A stretch of DNA of 49,386 bases from Lachnospiraceae bacterium (GTDB lineage Bacteria > Bacillota > Clostridia > Lachnospirales > Lachnospiraceae). The notes beneath the pieces were generated by a model. It saw nothing but the letters and a program-made list of their open reading frames with translations, searched no databases and was not told the DNA's origin. Location: NCBI GenBank assembly GCA_018384375.1, contig JAHAYJ010000083.1, forward strand, positions 36,304 through 85,689, in the 5' to 3' direction. Below are positions 1-9,123 of this stretch, piece after piece. The position numbers and the translations under genes were made by a program. The number at the start of each line of letters is the position of its first letter. Position 1 is the first letter of the stretch.

Positions 1-246
1 AGAATATCCGTTTGCTTTGAGCTTCTCCAGGATTTTCTGAACATCCTCAAAAGCCTGATCAGCACGCACATCAAGGCCAAGCGCAACCTTGGTCACTTCT
101 CCTCCCGGTGTGGCAATCAGCTCTACAAATTTTTCAATCAGAGGAACCGGAAGATTGTCCACACAATAGAATCCCACATCCTCCAGCATTCTGAGAGCAG
201 TACTCTTCCCACCGCCGCTCATACCCGTAACAACTACAAAACGCAT
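1..246 (-). CDS. rapZ: RapZ, RNase adapter / P-loop nucleotide-binding protein (N-terminal part)
   Basis: The first 82 codons are present; the rest lies beyond the left edge. The protein opens MRFVVVTGMSGGGKSTA, a Walker A P-loop typical of the RapZ/YvcJ family, followed by family-typical text (DVGFYCVDNLPVPLIEKF). In enterobacteria RapZ controls glucosamine-6-phosphate synthase through small RNAs; in Firmicutes YvcJ is a GTP/ATP-binding protein linked to competence and envelope metabolism, and its target is less clear. The ATG at 244-246 has a GAGGAGG site overlapping the murB stop codon 11 bases upstream, so it is translated as the distal gene of the hprK-glcK-murB run. In Clostridia the usual next gene is whiA; that is expectation and is not seen here. 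Family assignment is firm. Confidence 0.93.
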   Translation of the reverse strand, partial: MRFVVVTGMSGGGKSTALRMLEDVGFYCVDNLPVPLIEKFVELIATPGGEVTKVALGLDVRADQAFEDVQKILEKLKANGYS

Positions 247-257
247 GCTGCCCCTCC

Positions 258-1178
258 TCAAAAGTCTCCCAGAAAAATCACTTCTGTCTCCAGTGAAACC
301 CCAAATTTATCCTTCACTCTTTCCTGTACTTCCCGAATCACTTCTGCTACATCTGCTGCAGATGCCTTACCTGTATTAACTACAAAGCCGCAGTGCTTCT
401 CAGACACCCGGGCGCCTCCTATGGAATAGCCTCTAAGTCCTGCATCCATAATAAGTTTTCCTGCAAAATATCCTTCCGGTCTCTTAAAGGTACTCCCCGC
501 ACTGGCATACTCAAGAGGTTGTTTTTCCCTTCTTTTTATTGCCAGTTCTTCCATGGTGGCAGCAATACTTTCCATTTCACCCTGTGCAAGCTTCAGGCGC
601 ACCTCCAGTACAAGAAAAGGTCTGTTCTTAATGATACTGGTCCGATAACCAAATTCCATACTATCGCCGGAAAGTTCCAGAATTTCTCCTTGTGTATCCA
701 TAACAAGAACACTCTCAACTACCTGCTTCATCTCACCGCCGTAAGCACCTGCATTCATCACAACTCCGCCGCCAATGCTCCCCGGGATCCCAGAGGCAAA
801 TTCAAAACCTGTAAGTCCGTTTTCCAAAGCATTCCTGGCAACCTGGGACAAAAGTGCTCCTGCCTGAGCTACGATACGAGTACCCTCTGCCGTAATGGTA
901 TTCATCTTATTCCCGATTTGAAGGATCACTCCCTCATATCCCTTATCACTCACCAGAAGATTACTTCCGTTTCCGAGGACAAAATACGGAACCTCTACCT
1001 GTCTGAAATAGGGAATCAGCTTTTGAAGCTGCTTTACATTACTGATTCTGATCAGACACTGTGCTTCACCGCCTACCCGAAAGGTAGTATGTCTGCTCAT
1101 GGGCTCATCCGGCAGGATATCCTCCTCCGGTACATATGCTCTGATGAACTCATAAATAGCTGAACTGATCTTTTCCAC
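258..1178 (-). CDS. murB: UDP-N-acetylenolpyruvoylglucosamine reductase
   Basis: MurB reduces UDP-GlcNAc-enolpyruvate to UDP-MurNAc with NADPH and FAD, the second committed step of peptidoglycan precursor synthesis in the cytosol. Visible family signatures are the FAD-binding segment (NTFRVGG-like text written here as HTTFRVGGEA, then YFVLGNGSNLLVSDKGY), the SGIPGSIGGGVVMNAGAYGG loop, the YASAGSTFKRP segment carrying the catalytic serine, and a C-terminal LETEV motif with the conserved glutamate. About 306 residues is normal. Two in-frame GTG codons compete (1184 and 1178). The SD-like AGGTG lies on top of the first GTG and 5 bases before the second, so 1178 is preferred. It lies 21 bases after glcK and 11 bases before rapZ, probably one transcript. 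Confidence 0.95.
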   Translation of the reverse strand: MEKISSAIYEFIRAYVPEEDILPDEPMSRHTTFRVGGEAQCLIRISNVKQLQKLIPYFRQVEVPYFVLGNGSNLLVSDKGYEGVILQIGNKMNTITAEGTRIVAQAGALLSQVARNALENGLTGFEFASGIPGSIGGGVVMNAGAYGGEMKQVVESVLVMDTQGEILELSGDSMEFGYRTSIIKNRPFLVLEVRLKLAQGEMESIAATMEELAIKRREKQPLEYASAGSTFKRPEGYFAGKLIMDAGLRGYSIGGARVSEKHCGFVVNTGKASAADVAEVIREVQERVKDKFGVSLETEVIFLGDF

Positions 1179-1199
1179 TTTCACACCTGCCGTCTATTA

Positions 1200-2141
1200 T
1201 TACTCAGTATCCAGCACCAGTTTAGCGGCACCGTAAATACCCGCATCATTTCCAAGCGTGGCCAGTGCAAACTTCACGTTCCTGCTGCCATGAAAAACAT
1301 TTTTCTCATAATAAGGCTTAATATAGTCTATCAGAACCTCTCCCGCTTTGGAAACCCCACCGCCGATAACAATCGCTTCAGGATTGACAACGCAGGCGAT
1401 ACTTGCAAGTCCATTTCCCAAATATCTTCCAAACTCTTCAGCTACTTCCATCGCAAGCTCATCCTTTGCCTTCACTGCGTCAAAAACAGTTTTTGCAGTA
1501 ATCTCGCCCCCCCTAAGAACGCTGTCCTTGTCACTTGTTTTCAATTTTCTGTTTGCCAATCTGGTAATTCCGGTTGCGGAGGTAAACTGTTCCAGACAAC
1601 CCTTATTTCCACAGCCACAGGCCTCCGTCTCATTGTCCTCCACATGGATATGTCCGATTTCTCCTCCTGCACCGGTAGCGCCTGTAAGAACCTTTCCTCC
1701 TACAATGATTCCACCGCCCACACCGGTTCCCAGGGTTACCACGATCAGATCATTGCTTCCCTGGCCGCCGCCCCTCCACATTTCTCCGAGAGCCGCTACG
1801 TTTGCATCATTTCCAGCCATAACAGGCATATGAACAATTTCTTCCAGGGTTTTCTTAATGCTGAAGGTTCCCCAACCCAAATTTACTGCCTTATGAATCA
1901 CGCCTTCACTATCCACCGGTCCCGGTGCACCTACGCCAACACCTGCAATAATTTCCGGAGTAATCTGTTTTTCTTCTATCTTTTTCTGAATACTTGCTGC
2001 AATGTCAGGCAGAATATGACTGCCCTCCTCTTCTGTTCTGGTTGGAATTTCCCACTTATCAAGAAGTTCCCCCTCAACATTAAAAAATCCAAGTTTGACG
2101 GTAGTTCCACCAATATCTACTCCAAAAACATACTGACTCAT
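1200..2141 (-). CDS. glcK: ROK-family glucokinase
   Basis: A 313-residue ROK (repressor, ORF, kinase) protein without an N-terminal DNA-binding domain, hence a sugar kinase. The ATP phosphate-binding motif GVDIGGTTVKLGFF is at the N-terminus. The catalytic region contains AGNDANVAALGE, and the glycine-rich VTLGTGVGGGIIVGG follows. The ROK zinc site is the H...CGCGNKGCLEQF segment near residues 165-187. It probably phosphorylates glucose to glucose-6-phosphate in the cytosol. Sitting between hprK and murB, it fits a locus joining carbon sensing to cell-wall precursor supply. ATG start preceded by GAGAGGG. Substrate specificity (glucose versus another hexose or N-acetylhexosamine) cannot be read from sequence, so the gene symbol is by family convention. 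Confidence 0.9.
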   Translation of the reverse strand: MSQYVFGVDIGGTTVKLGFFNVEGELLDKWEIPTRTEEEGSHILPDIAASIQKKIEEKQITPEIIAGVGVGAPGPVDSEGVIHKAVNLGWGTFSIKKTLEEIVHMPVMAGNDANVAALGEMWRGGGQGSNDLIVVTLGTGVGGGIIVGGKVLTGATGAGGEIGHIHVEDNETEACGCGNKGCLEQFTSATGITRLANRKLKTSDKDSVLRGGEITAKTVFDAVKAKDELAMEVAEEFGRYLGNGLASIACVVNPEAIVIGGGVSKAGEVLIDYIKPYYEKNVFHGSRNVKFALATLGNDAGIYGAAKLVLDTE

Positions 2142-2205
2142 GCGTATCCCTCTCTTTATCTTTATTATTGTTTCTGTAATTTATTCGTACTATCGTAAAA
2201 AATTT

Positions 2206-3153
2206 TTAGTCCTCGTCCCCTTCATCATCGCGCTTTCTGGTAAGAGACTCCTGCACCCTTCTATAGAGTTCCTGTGCCGCATTATAGCCCATCTTTTTCT
2301 GACGATGGTTAACAGCTGCAGATTCGCAGATCACCGCAAGATTTCGTCCCGGTCGAATAGGAATGTTGTGGCAGACCACCTTATTGCCAAGATATTCTGT
2401 ATACTCCTCCTCAAGACCAAGCCGGTCATATTCTTTCTCTTTATCCCAGTCCTCCAAGCGGATGACAAGATCTATGCTTTGTGTGTCTTTGACACTGGAT
2501 ACACCGAACAAAGTCTTAACATCTATAATGCCAATACCGCGAAGCTCAATAAAGTGTTTGGTGATATCCGGTGCTGAGCCGATCAGTGTATCATCACTTA
2601 CTTTGCGGATTTCAACCGCATCATCCGTCACAAGACGATGTCCTCTCTTGATCAGTTCAAGTGCTGCCTCCGATTTACCGATACCGCTTTCACCGGTGAT
2701 CAACACACCCTCACCAAAAACATCCACCAATACACCGTGCACAGAAATACAGGGAGCAAGCTTTACATTCAGCCATCTGATGATTTCTGCCATAAAGGAG
2801 GAGGTGGACTTCTTTGTCATCAGAAGAGGAACCTTATGTTCAATTGCCAACTCTAAAAAAAGCTCATCCGGCTGCAGTTCCCGGCAAAATACAATTGCGG
2901 GTATCTCACAGGAAAGAAGTCTTTCATAAATCTCCTTTTTTCTTGCCTGTGGCAGCCCTTCCATATAGGTATACTCCACAAATCCGATCACCTGTAATCT
3001 GGTTGCTTCAAAGTGCTCAAAATAACCTGCCATCTGAAGCGCCGGTCTGTTGATATCCGGCTGTGTAATCTTACTTTTGGAAATATCCAGCTGAGGTGTC
3101 AGATTTTCCAGTTTCATCTTTTCAATAACTTGTTCCAACTTTACGCTTGCCAT
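2206..3153 (-). CDS. hprK: HPr kinase/phosphorylase
   Basis: The bifunctional sensor of Gram-positive carbon catabolite repression. It phosphorylates Ser46 of HPr when glycolytic intermediates and ATP are high, and removes the phosphate by phosphorolysis when Pi is high. Seen here: ISVHGVLV with the catalytic histidine (about residue 139), Walker A GESGIGKS (about 154-161), GHRLVTDDAVE just after it, and the HprK/P signature IELRGIGIIDVKTLFG. The ATG at 3151-3153 is chosen because AAAGGAG sits correctly before it; an upstream in-frame ATG at 3186 has no convincing site and adds 11 residues. The resulting 315 residues match the family. The substrate HPr is encoded at 23.8-24.1 kb in this window. 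Confidence 0.96.
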   Translation of the reverse strand: MASVKLEQVIEKMKLENLTPQLDISKSKITQPDINRPALQMAGYFEHFEATRLQVIGFVEYTYMEGLPQARKKEIYERLLSCEIPAIVFCRELQPDELFLELAIEHKVPLLMTKKSTSSFMAEIIRWLNVKLAPCISVHGVLVDVFGEGVLITGESGIGKSEAALELIKRGHRLVTDDAVEIRKVSDDTLIGSAPDITKHFIELRGIGIIDVKTLFGVSSVKDTQSIDLVIRLEDWDKEKEYDRLGLEEEYTEYLGNKVVCHNIPIRPGRNLAVICESAAVNHRQKKMGYNAAQELYRRVQESLTRKRDDEGDED

Positions 3154-3211
3154 ACCCCTGCTCCTTTTTATCCATGATTGCAACACATCGTTTGCTCAAA
3201 TTTCTGTTTAC

Positions 3212-3240
3212 AGTTTAACACAGAAAGTCCACAATCTCAA
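3212..3240 (-). promoter_or_regulatory. Candidate sigma-A promoter for hprK
   Basis: On the minus strand TTGAGA (3235-3240), a 17-base spacer and TAAACT (3212-3217), with a TGn extension before the -10. It overlaps the uvrC stop codon and could give hprK-glcK-murB-rapZ its own transcript. Judged by sequence match only. Confidence 0.45.
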
Positions 3241-5096
3241 TGATGAAAGAAATCATATATACCTCTAGCAACAGATTCCGGTATCTCATCCAATCCGGCA
3301 AGTGTCTCCACATCTGCGTTTTTCACTTCCTCGATCGACCTGAAGCGCCGCATCAGAGCCTTTCTCCTGGAGGGTCCTACGCCCGGTATCTCATCCAGAA
3401 CTGACTTTACCTGTGCCTTTGATCGAAGCGATCTGTGATACTCAATTGCAAATCTATGAGCTTCATCCTGAATTCTGGTAATCAGCTTAAACCCTTCACT
3501 ATTTCTGCTGATATTTATTTCTTCATTATTATAATAAAGCCCTCTGGTATTATGATTGTCGTCCTTTACCATACCACAAACCGGAATGGAAAGCTTTAAT
3601 TCTTCCAGAACCTGAAGTGCAATATTGACCTGACCCTTTCCTCCGTCCATCAAAAGCAGATCCGGAAATTTTGTAAAGCTTCCCAGCTCATTTTCAAATT
3701 CCTTTTCCTGTAATTCCTCCTTCTCTTCCATTCCATGAACAAATCTTCTGGTAAGGACCTCCCTCATACAGGCATAATCATCCGGTCCGGACACTGTTTT
3801 GATCTTGAATTTTCGATAATCGCTCCTCTTAGGTTTTCCCTTCTCAAAAACCACCATGGAACCCACATTGGCAAATCCACTGATATTAGAGATATCAAAA
3901 GCCTCCATTCTATCCACGTGTTCAATTCCTAGAAGACTGCTGATTTCCTTTACTGCTCCGATCGTTCTTCCTTCCTCCCGACGGATTCTCTCCTTGTCCT
4001 GAGAAAGTACCAGCATCGCATTTTTAGCTGCCAGTTCTACCAATTTTTCCTTTGAACCTATTTTCGGAACCCTAATGTATACCCTGCTGCCCTTACGCTT
4101 CGTGAGCCACTGCTCAATCACCTCTACGTCCTCAATTTCCTCCTGCAGCATCAGTTCCCTTGGAATAAAGGGCGTTCCCGCATAAAATTGCTTTACAAAA
4201 TCCAGTAAAATCTGTGTTCGCGGCGTGCCTGACACATGTGTCATATAGAAATGTTCTCTTCCGATCAGTTTACCGCCTCTCACAAAGAAAACCTGTACTA
4301 CAGCATCCTGCTCCTGTGCGGCTAATGCAATAATATCTTTGTCTTCTCCGTCACTATCTGTTATTTTTTGTTTGGAAGCAATTTGTTTCACGCTGTTGTA
4401 CAGATCTCTGTATCTGATTGCTTCTTCGAATTCAAGCTCCTCTGATGCTTTCTGCATCTTCTGCTCCAGTTCCCGCAAAGTGTCCTGATAGCTTCCGTTC
4501 AGAAAATCCAGAGCCTTTTTTACCCGTTCCTGATATTCCTCTTTTGTAATATAGCCCTGACAGGGAGCCATGCATTGTCCAATGTGATAATTGAGACATG
4601 CCCTGTCGTTTCCGCAATCACGGGGCAGATTCCGATTACAGGTACGGAGCTGATAGAGCTTATTAATGAGTTCAATGGTATCCTTCACTGCGGTCGCACT
4701 GGTATATGGACCAAAATATCTGGAACGATCCTTCTTCATCTGTCTGGAAAACAGAACTCGCGGATACTCCTCTCCCATCGTCACTTTAATATAGGGATAG
4801 GTCTTATCATCCTTCAGCATCGTATTATACTTTGGACTGTGTTCCTTGATCAGATTATTTTCCAGCACAAGTGCTTCCAGCTCCGAATCTGTCACAATAT
4901 ATTCAAATCTGCTGATCAGAGACACCATCTTGTCAATCTGAGGTCCTCTCCCTATGTTTTTGCGGAAATAAGACCTGACACGATTATGCAGATTGATCGC
5001 TTTTCCCACATAAATAATATTATCCTTTTCATCATGCATGATGTAGACTCCCGGACAATGGGGAAGCTTTTTTAATTCCTCTTGAATATCAAACAT
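3237..5096 (-). CDS. uvrC: Excinuclease ABC subunit C
   Basis: UvrC makes the dual incisions of nucleotide excision repair on UvrB-bound damaged DNA. The 619-residue protein has the full layout: GIY-YIG nuclease at the N-terminus ([20 protein letters not shown], roughly residues 13-95), a UVR motif that contacts UvrB ([18 protein letters not shown], about 220-240), the RNase H-like second nuclease in the middle, and a C-terminal helix-hairpin-helix pair ([19 protein letters not shown]). A cysteine group (CNRNLPRDC...C...C...C, about 150-180) precedes the UVR motif. ATG start with GGGG about 8 bases upstream. It lies apart from uvrBA (35.7-40.7 kb), and no LexA-like box was noticed before it. 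It shares strand with ftsH upstream, separated by a 110-base gap holding a perfect inverted repeat. Confidence 0.97.
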   Translation of the reverse strand: MFDIQEELKKLPHCPGVYIMHDEKDNIIYVGKAINLHNRVRSYFRKNIGRGPQIDKMVSLISRFEYIVTDSELEALVLENNLIKEHSPKYNTMLKDDKTYPYIKVTMGEEYPRVLFSRQMKKDRSRYFGPYTSATAVKDTIELINKLYQLRTCNRNLPRDCGNDRACLNYHIGQCMAPCQGYITKEEYQERVKKALDFLNGSYQDTLRELEQKMQKASEELEFEEAIRYRDLYNSVKQIASKQKITDSDGEDKDIIALAAQEQDAVVQVFFVRGGKLIGREHFYMTHVSGTPRTQILLDFVKQFYAGTPFIPRELMLQEEIEDVEVIEQWLTKRKGSRVYIRVPKIGSKEKLVELAAKNAMLVLSQDKERIRREEGRTIGAVKEISSLLGIEHVDRMEAFDISNISGFANVGSMVVFEKGKPKRSDYRKFKIKTVSGPDDYACMREVLTRRFVHGMEEKEELQEKEFENELGSFTKFPDLLLMDGGKGQVNIALQVLEELKLSIPVCGMVKDDNHNTRGLYYNNEEINISRNSEGFKLITRIQDEAHRFAIEYHRSLRSKAQVKSVLDEIPGVGPSRRKALMRRFRSIEEVKNADVETLAGLDEIPESVARGIYDFFHH

Positions 5097-5128
5097 ATTT
5101 CAGCCCCGCTTATCATTCTGACAGACAA

Positions 5129-5169
5129 ATGGACATCATACACCAGTATTACCCGTTTATGATGTCCAT
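5129..5169 (-). repeat. Perfect 12-bp inverted repeat between ftsH and uvrC
   Basis: ATGGACATCATA (5129-5140) and TATGATGTCCAT (5158-5169) are exact reverse complements around a 17-base spacer. Read on the minus strand the hairpin is followed by TTTGTCTGT, a weak U-tract, so it may be a leaky ftsH terminator. It could equally be an operator or an RNA-stability element before uvrC. Confidence 0.6.
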
Positions 5170-5206
5170 GTTCTCAAACTTCCTTTTCCTTATTTCATTT
5201 CAAATA

Positions 5207-7387
5207 CTATTTGAAGAAATCTGATGGCGTATTGGAAAACCTTCCCGTAACTGTATTCTCCCTGGATTCCTCGGCCTTTTCTGCATCATTTTCAGCTTCC
5301 TTTGCATCACTTTCTGCGCTCTTTGCCTCATCAACCGGATTTTTTTCGGTTTCCTGCACATTTCCTTCTGCTTTCCCGGGTTCCTCATCCGGGGTTTTCT
5401 GCTCTGCGCTTTCTGCCTTCTCGCTCTTTTCCTCCGGTTCAGGTATCCCCTTCGCTTCACGGTAAATTTTCATAAACTCTTTACCGCTGATGGTTTCCTT
5501 CTCAATCAGGTGAGCCGCCAGCTTATCCATAACCTCCCTGTTTCCCGAAAGCATTTCTTTTGCTTCCTCGTAGCATTGCTTCAGGGTTTCCATAATCTCA
5601 GTATCCACATCAGCTGCCGTCCTGTCACTACAGGTAAGTCTGGCACCGCCTCCCAGATATTCACTTTCCACGGTTGCAAGCCCCATCAGACCAAAGCGCT
5701 TGCTCATACCGAATCGGGTAATCATATTGGTCACAATATTTGTTGCCTGCTCAATATCATTTGCTGCGCCGGTAGTCACATTCCCAAATACCACTTCCTC
5801 AGCAGCACGCCCTCCAAGCAGGCTTACCAGTCTGTCATGAAGCTCTGCCTGTGTCTGAAGGTACTTTTCCTCCTCAGGCACGTGCATCACATATCCGAGC
5901 GCTCCCATGGTTCTGGGAACAATGGTTATTTTCTGTACCGGCTCGGAATTCTTTTGCAGAGCGCTGATCAGTGCATGCCCCACCTCATGATAGGAGACAA
6001 TCTTTCTTTCCTCCTTACTCATGATACGGTCCTTCTTTTCTTTTCCTACCAAAACCTGCTCTACTGCATCAAACAGATCCTTCTGTGTCACGTATTCCCT
6101 GCCATGCTGTACCGCATTGATTGCTGCCTCGTTGATCATATTGGCAAGATCTGCCCCTACTGCCCCGCTTGTAGCAAGCGCAATGGCATCCAGATCCACG
6201 CTTTCATCCAGATGTACGTCCTTGGCATGCACCTTAAGGATTTCCACTCGGCCCTTTAAATCCGGCTTATCCACAATGATTCTTCTGTCAAAGCGTCCCG
6301 GGCGGAGAAGCGCTTTGTCCAGAATCTCAGGTCGGTTGGTTGCGCCAAGTACCAAAATACCTTTCGAGGTATCAAATCCATCCATTTCCGAAAGCAGCTG
6401 ATTCAAGGTTTGTTCCCTCTCCTCATTCCCGCCCCCATATTTATTATCACGGCTGCGACCGATCGCATCAATTTCATCAATAAAAATAATGCATGGTGCA
6501 TTCTTGGTTGCTTCCTTAAACAAATCTCTGACACGGGAAGCACCTACACCCACATACAGCTCGATAAAATCCGATCCTGACAGAGAGAAAAAGGGAACCT
6601 TGGCTTCCCCGGCCACTGCCTTTGCAAGCAATGTCTTACCGGTTCCCGGAGGTCCTACCAGCAATGCTCCTTTTGGAAGCTTTGCACCAATCTTCGCATA
6701 TTTCCCCGGATTATGAAGAAAATCTACCACCTCCTGCAGGGATTCCTTCGCCTCATCCTCCCCGGCTACATCCTTAAAGGTGATTCCTGTCTCACGCTGA
6801 ACATAAACCTTGGCATTGCTCTTTCCAACCCCCATGGGCCCGCCACCTTTTGACATCTTTCGAAACAAAAAGCTCAGAAGTACCCACATTAAAAGGAACG
6901 GGAATACATAGGAGAGCAAAAAGCTGATAACCGTACTGGTACCGTTTGCCACCTGCCCCTTAACTTCCACATTATATTTAAGCAGTCTTGCTGTCAACGT
7001 GTCGCCGCTCTCGATCCTACCGGTATAATAGGTGACGGAAGGATTCATTCCGTATAAATACAAAAGAGGAGACTGCATTTCCTGTTCTGCCTTAGGTTCA
7101 ATATAAATCCTGTCCGAACCGATTACGACAGACTCAACCTTTCCCTCTTCTACCATACCAATGAACTCATTGTAGGTAAGTTCCTTCTCGCTCCCGCCTG
7201 TAATCAGACTGACAAAGGAGCTCACCAGAAGCAACGAAATCAGTGCTGCGATCACAAACATGATCACATTCTGTTTTCTGGGATCCTTCCCCGGCCCACC
7301 GTTATTGCCAGGCCCGTTGTTATTGCCATGGCCGTTGTTTCCGTTTCCGGAGCCGCCATCAAATTGATTTAAATTGTTCTCACTCAT
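5207..7387 (-). CDS. ftsH: ATP-dependent zinc metalloprotease FtsH
   Basis: Membrane-anchored AAA+ protease that removes misassembled membrane proteins and regulatory proteins. The 726-residue order is: a hydrophilic Asn/Gly-rich tail (1-38), TM1 (about 41-61), an extracytoplasmic domain, TM2 (about 153-175), the AAA+ module with Walker A GPPGTGKT (245-252), Walker B IIFIDEID (300-307) and the second region of homology near 340-365, then the M41 peptidase with zinc motif HEVGH (467-471) and a downstream aspartate in [10 protein letters not shown]. The last 70 or so residues form a low-complexity Glu/Ala/Lys tail, which makes the protein longer than the usual 610-650. HEVGH differs from the common HEAGH only at a non-ligand position. 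Its ATG follows directly on the TAA of the DUF1846 gene, so the two are very likely co-transcribed. Confidence 0.97.
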   Translation of the reverse strand: MSENNLNQFDGGSGNGNNGHGNNNGPGNNGGPGKDPRKQNVIMFVIAALISLLLVSSFVSLITGGSEKELTYNEFIGMVEEGKVESVVIGSDRIYIEPKAEQEMQSPLLYLYGMNPSVTYYTGRIESGDTLTARLLKYNVEVKGQVANGTSTVISFLLSYVFPFLLMWVLLSFLFRKMSKGGGPMGVGKSNAKVYVQRETGITFKDVAGEDEAKESLQEVVDFLHNPGKYAKIGAKLPKGALLVGPPGTGKTLLAKAVAGEAKVPFFSLSGSDFIELYVGVGASRVRDLFKEATKNAPCIIFIDEIDAIGRSRDNKYGGGNEEREQTLNQLLSEMDGFDTSKGILVLGATNRPEILDKALLRPGRFDRRIIVDKPDLKGRVEILKVHAKDVHLDESVDLDAIALATSGAVGADLANMINEAAINAVQHGREYVTQKDLFDAVEQVLVGKEKKDRIMSKEERKIVSYHEVGHALISALQKNSEPVQKITIVPRTMGALGYVMHVPEEEKYLQTQAELHDRLVSLLGGRAAEEVVFGNVTTGAANDIEQATNIVTNMITRFGMSKRFGLMGLATVESEYLGGGARLTCSDRTAADVDTEIMETLKQCYEEAKEMLSGNREVMDKLAAHLIEKETISGKEFMKIYREAKGIPEPEEKSEKAESAEQKTPDEEPGKAEGNVQETEKNPVDEAKSAESDAKEAENDAEKAEESRENTVTGRFSNTPSDFFK

Positions 7388-8860
7388 TTAGTTACTCTTT
7401 CCTTTTATTGTTGGTTCGCTGGTCAGATCTATGCCCAGTTTCTTAAAAGTTTTTATATCTACATCGGATAGCATTACTGATGTATGCACCTGACAGCCCT
7501 TCAGCTTAGGCAGCTGCTCTAACGCTTTCTTTGCGTTACTATCCGTCAAAGCAGAGATGGAGAGTGCAATCAGTACTTCATCGGTATGAAGGCGCGGATT
7601 CTTTCCCCCCAGATATTTTGTTTTCAACTCCTGAATCGGTCCGATCGCTTCCGGTGAAATTAGGTGGGTATCATGCTCTACATTTCCAAGATACTTCAAA
7701 GCATTCAAAAGCAGTGCCGCCGATGCTCCCAAAAGATCTGTGGTCTTGGAGGTAATGATCGTGCCGTCCGACAGTTCAATGGCCGCCGTGGGAACACCCA
7801 GCTTTTCAGCACGGTTCTTCGCTGCTACAGTTACCTTTCTGTCATCAGTAGTAATTTTTGCCTGTTTCATCAGAAGTTCAATTTTGTAAACTTCGTTTTC
7901 CTTGCTTTTCCCCTTCACAACATTATTTAATGCTGTGTAGTAGCGACGAATTATTTCCATATGGGAGGCTTCCCTGCATGCTTCATCATCCACAATACAG
8001 TTTCCTGCCATATTAACTCCCATATCAGTAGGTGATTTATAAGGATTTTCACCGTAAATCCCCTCAAAAATGGCATTCAACACAGGGAAAATCTCAATGT
8101 CACGGTTATAATTGACCGTGGTTTCCCCATATGCTTCCAGATGGAAAGGATCAATCATGTTAATATCATTTAAGTCTGCTGTCGCTGCCTCATACGCAAG
8201 GTTGATAGGATGCTTCAGCGGAATGTTCCAGATCGGGAAGGTCTCATACTTTGCATAGCCTGCCTTGATCCCTCTCTTATTGTCATGATAAAGCTGGGAA
8301 AGGCAGGTTGCCATCTTTCCGCTTCCCGGTCCGGGTGCTGTAATCACTACCAACGGTCTGGTAGTCTCAATATACTCGTTCTTTCCGTAGCCTTCGTCAC
8401 TGACAATAAGCGGAATATTAGAAGGATAGCCTTCTATCGCATAATGCAGATAAACCTTCACATTCTTCTTTTCAAGCTTTTCCTTGAATGCAACTGCTCC
8501 CACCTGTCCAGCATAATGAGTCAGTACCACACTTCCCACATAAAGACCGCGGCTTTCAAATTCCTTCATCAGTCTCTGTACATCTTCATCATATGTGATT
8601 CCGAGATCTCCGCGTATCTTATTCTTTTCAATATCGGCAGCATTTATGACGATTACAATCTCCGCTCTGTCAGAAAGCTTCATCAGCATGCGGAGCTTAC
8701 TGTCCGGTTCAAAACCCGGCAGCACTCTTGATGCATGAAAATCATCAAACAGCTTACCCCCGAATTCAAGATATAATTTGTCCCCGAATTTACTAATTCT
8801 TTCCTCGATATGCTCGGACTGCATCTTTAAATATTTCTCATTATCAAATCCCACTCTCAT
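7388..8860 (-). CDS. DUF1846 family protein (UPF0371)
   Basis: A 490-residue soluble protein opening MRVGFDNEKYLKMQSEHIEE, characteristic of DUF1846, a family common in Firmicutes whose function is not established to my knowledge. A glycine-rich P-loop-like segment GPGPGSGKMATCLSQLYHD lies at about residues 176-192, and ITAPGPGSGK resembles a nucleotide or phosphate loop, suggesting ligand binding; this is inference. No signal peptide or membrane segment is seen. The length is normal for the family. It is the first gene of the minus-strand run, starts from an ATG with only a weak GGACAGG site, and its TAA abuts the ftsH ATG, so it is translationally close to FtsH. That adjacency may be functional or simply positional. 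Confidence 0.9.
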   Translation of the reverse strand: MRVGFDNEKYLKMQSEHIEERISKFGDKLYLEFGGKLFDDFHASRVLPGFEPDSKLRMLMKLSDRAEIVIVINAADIEKNKIRGDLGITYDEDVQRLMKEFESRGLYVGSVVLTHYAGQVGAVAFKEKLEKKNVKVYLHYAIEGYPSNIPLIVSDEGYGKNEYIETTRPLVVITAPGPGSGKMATCLSQLYHDNKRGIKAGYAKYETFPIWNIPLKHPINLAYEAATADLNDINMIDPFHLEAYGETTVNYNRDIEIFPVLNAIFEGIYGENPYKSPTDMGVNMAGNCIVDDEACREASHMEIIRRYYTALNNVVKGKSKENEVYKIELLMKQAKITTDDRKVTVAAKNRAEKLGVPTAAIELSDGTIITSKTTDLLGASAALLLNALKYLGNVEHDTHLISPEAIGPIQELKTKYLGGKNPRLHTDEVLIALSISALTDSNAKKALEQLPKLKGCQVHTSVMLSDVDIKTFKKLGIDLTSEPTIKGKSN

Positions 8861-8924
8861 AATATAACCTGTCCACTTTCCCTAGTATATATATCTTCAA
8901 TTTTTAAATAACATACTGCTTTTA

Positions 8925-8933
8925 ATTGTAGCA
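8925..8933 (-). promoter_or_regulatory. Candidate extended -10 promoter for DUF1846-ftsH
   Basis: On the minus strand TGC precedes TACAAT (8925-8930), giving a TGnTAnAAT extended -10. The position 17 bases upstream (TGGAAT) is a poor -35. It lies about 65 bases from the DUF1846 ATG. Confidence 0.5.
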
Positions 8934-8995
8934 CAGCTCCCTTAATTATTCCATAAAAAAGAAATGAATGAATATCAATTTTTTATAAAATTTTA

Positions 8996-9024
8996 TTGAC
9001 AGTCCCTATTGCCAATGCTAAAAT
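8996..9024 (+). promoter_or_regulatory. Strong sigma-A promoter for pyrG
   Basis: Perfect -35 TTGACA (8996-9001), exactly 17 bases, then TAAAAT (9019-9024). The likely start site is an A near 9032-9034, placing a full terminator hairpin about 10 bases into the transcript. Confidence 0.85.
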
Positions 9025-9041
9025 CCAATTTATAAAGCAAC

Positions 9042-9075
9042 GGCGCTATGAGCAGGGCTCATAGCGTCTTTTTTT
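9042..9075 (+). terminator. Intrinsic terminator in the pyrG leader (probable attenuator)
   Basis: CGCTATGAGC (9044-9053) pairs with GCTCATAGCG (9057-9066) around the 3-base loop AGG; a G-U and a G-C pair extend the stem to 12. Seven T follow (9069-9075). It lies between the pyrG promoter and the pyrG start, so transcription must pass it; only the plus orientation has a U-tract. In Bacillus and relatives pyrG is controlled by CTP-dependent attenuation at such a leader terminator. Confidence 0.85.
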
Positions 9076-9123
9076 GGTTTTATAAATTTATTTCAGAATA
9101 TACACAAGAAGGTAGGGATTGTT

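Noticed and set aside
393-1163. 256-codon plus-strand reading frame opposite murB
   Set aside because: It lies within the well-supported murB gene, has no family resemblance and no ribosome site; a shadow frame.
9025-9060. B. subtilis-like GGGC initiation for pyrG
   Set aside because: The promoter places the start at A near 9032; the GGGCTC seen at 9055-9060 is inside the terminator and is too far from the -10.
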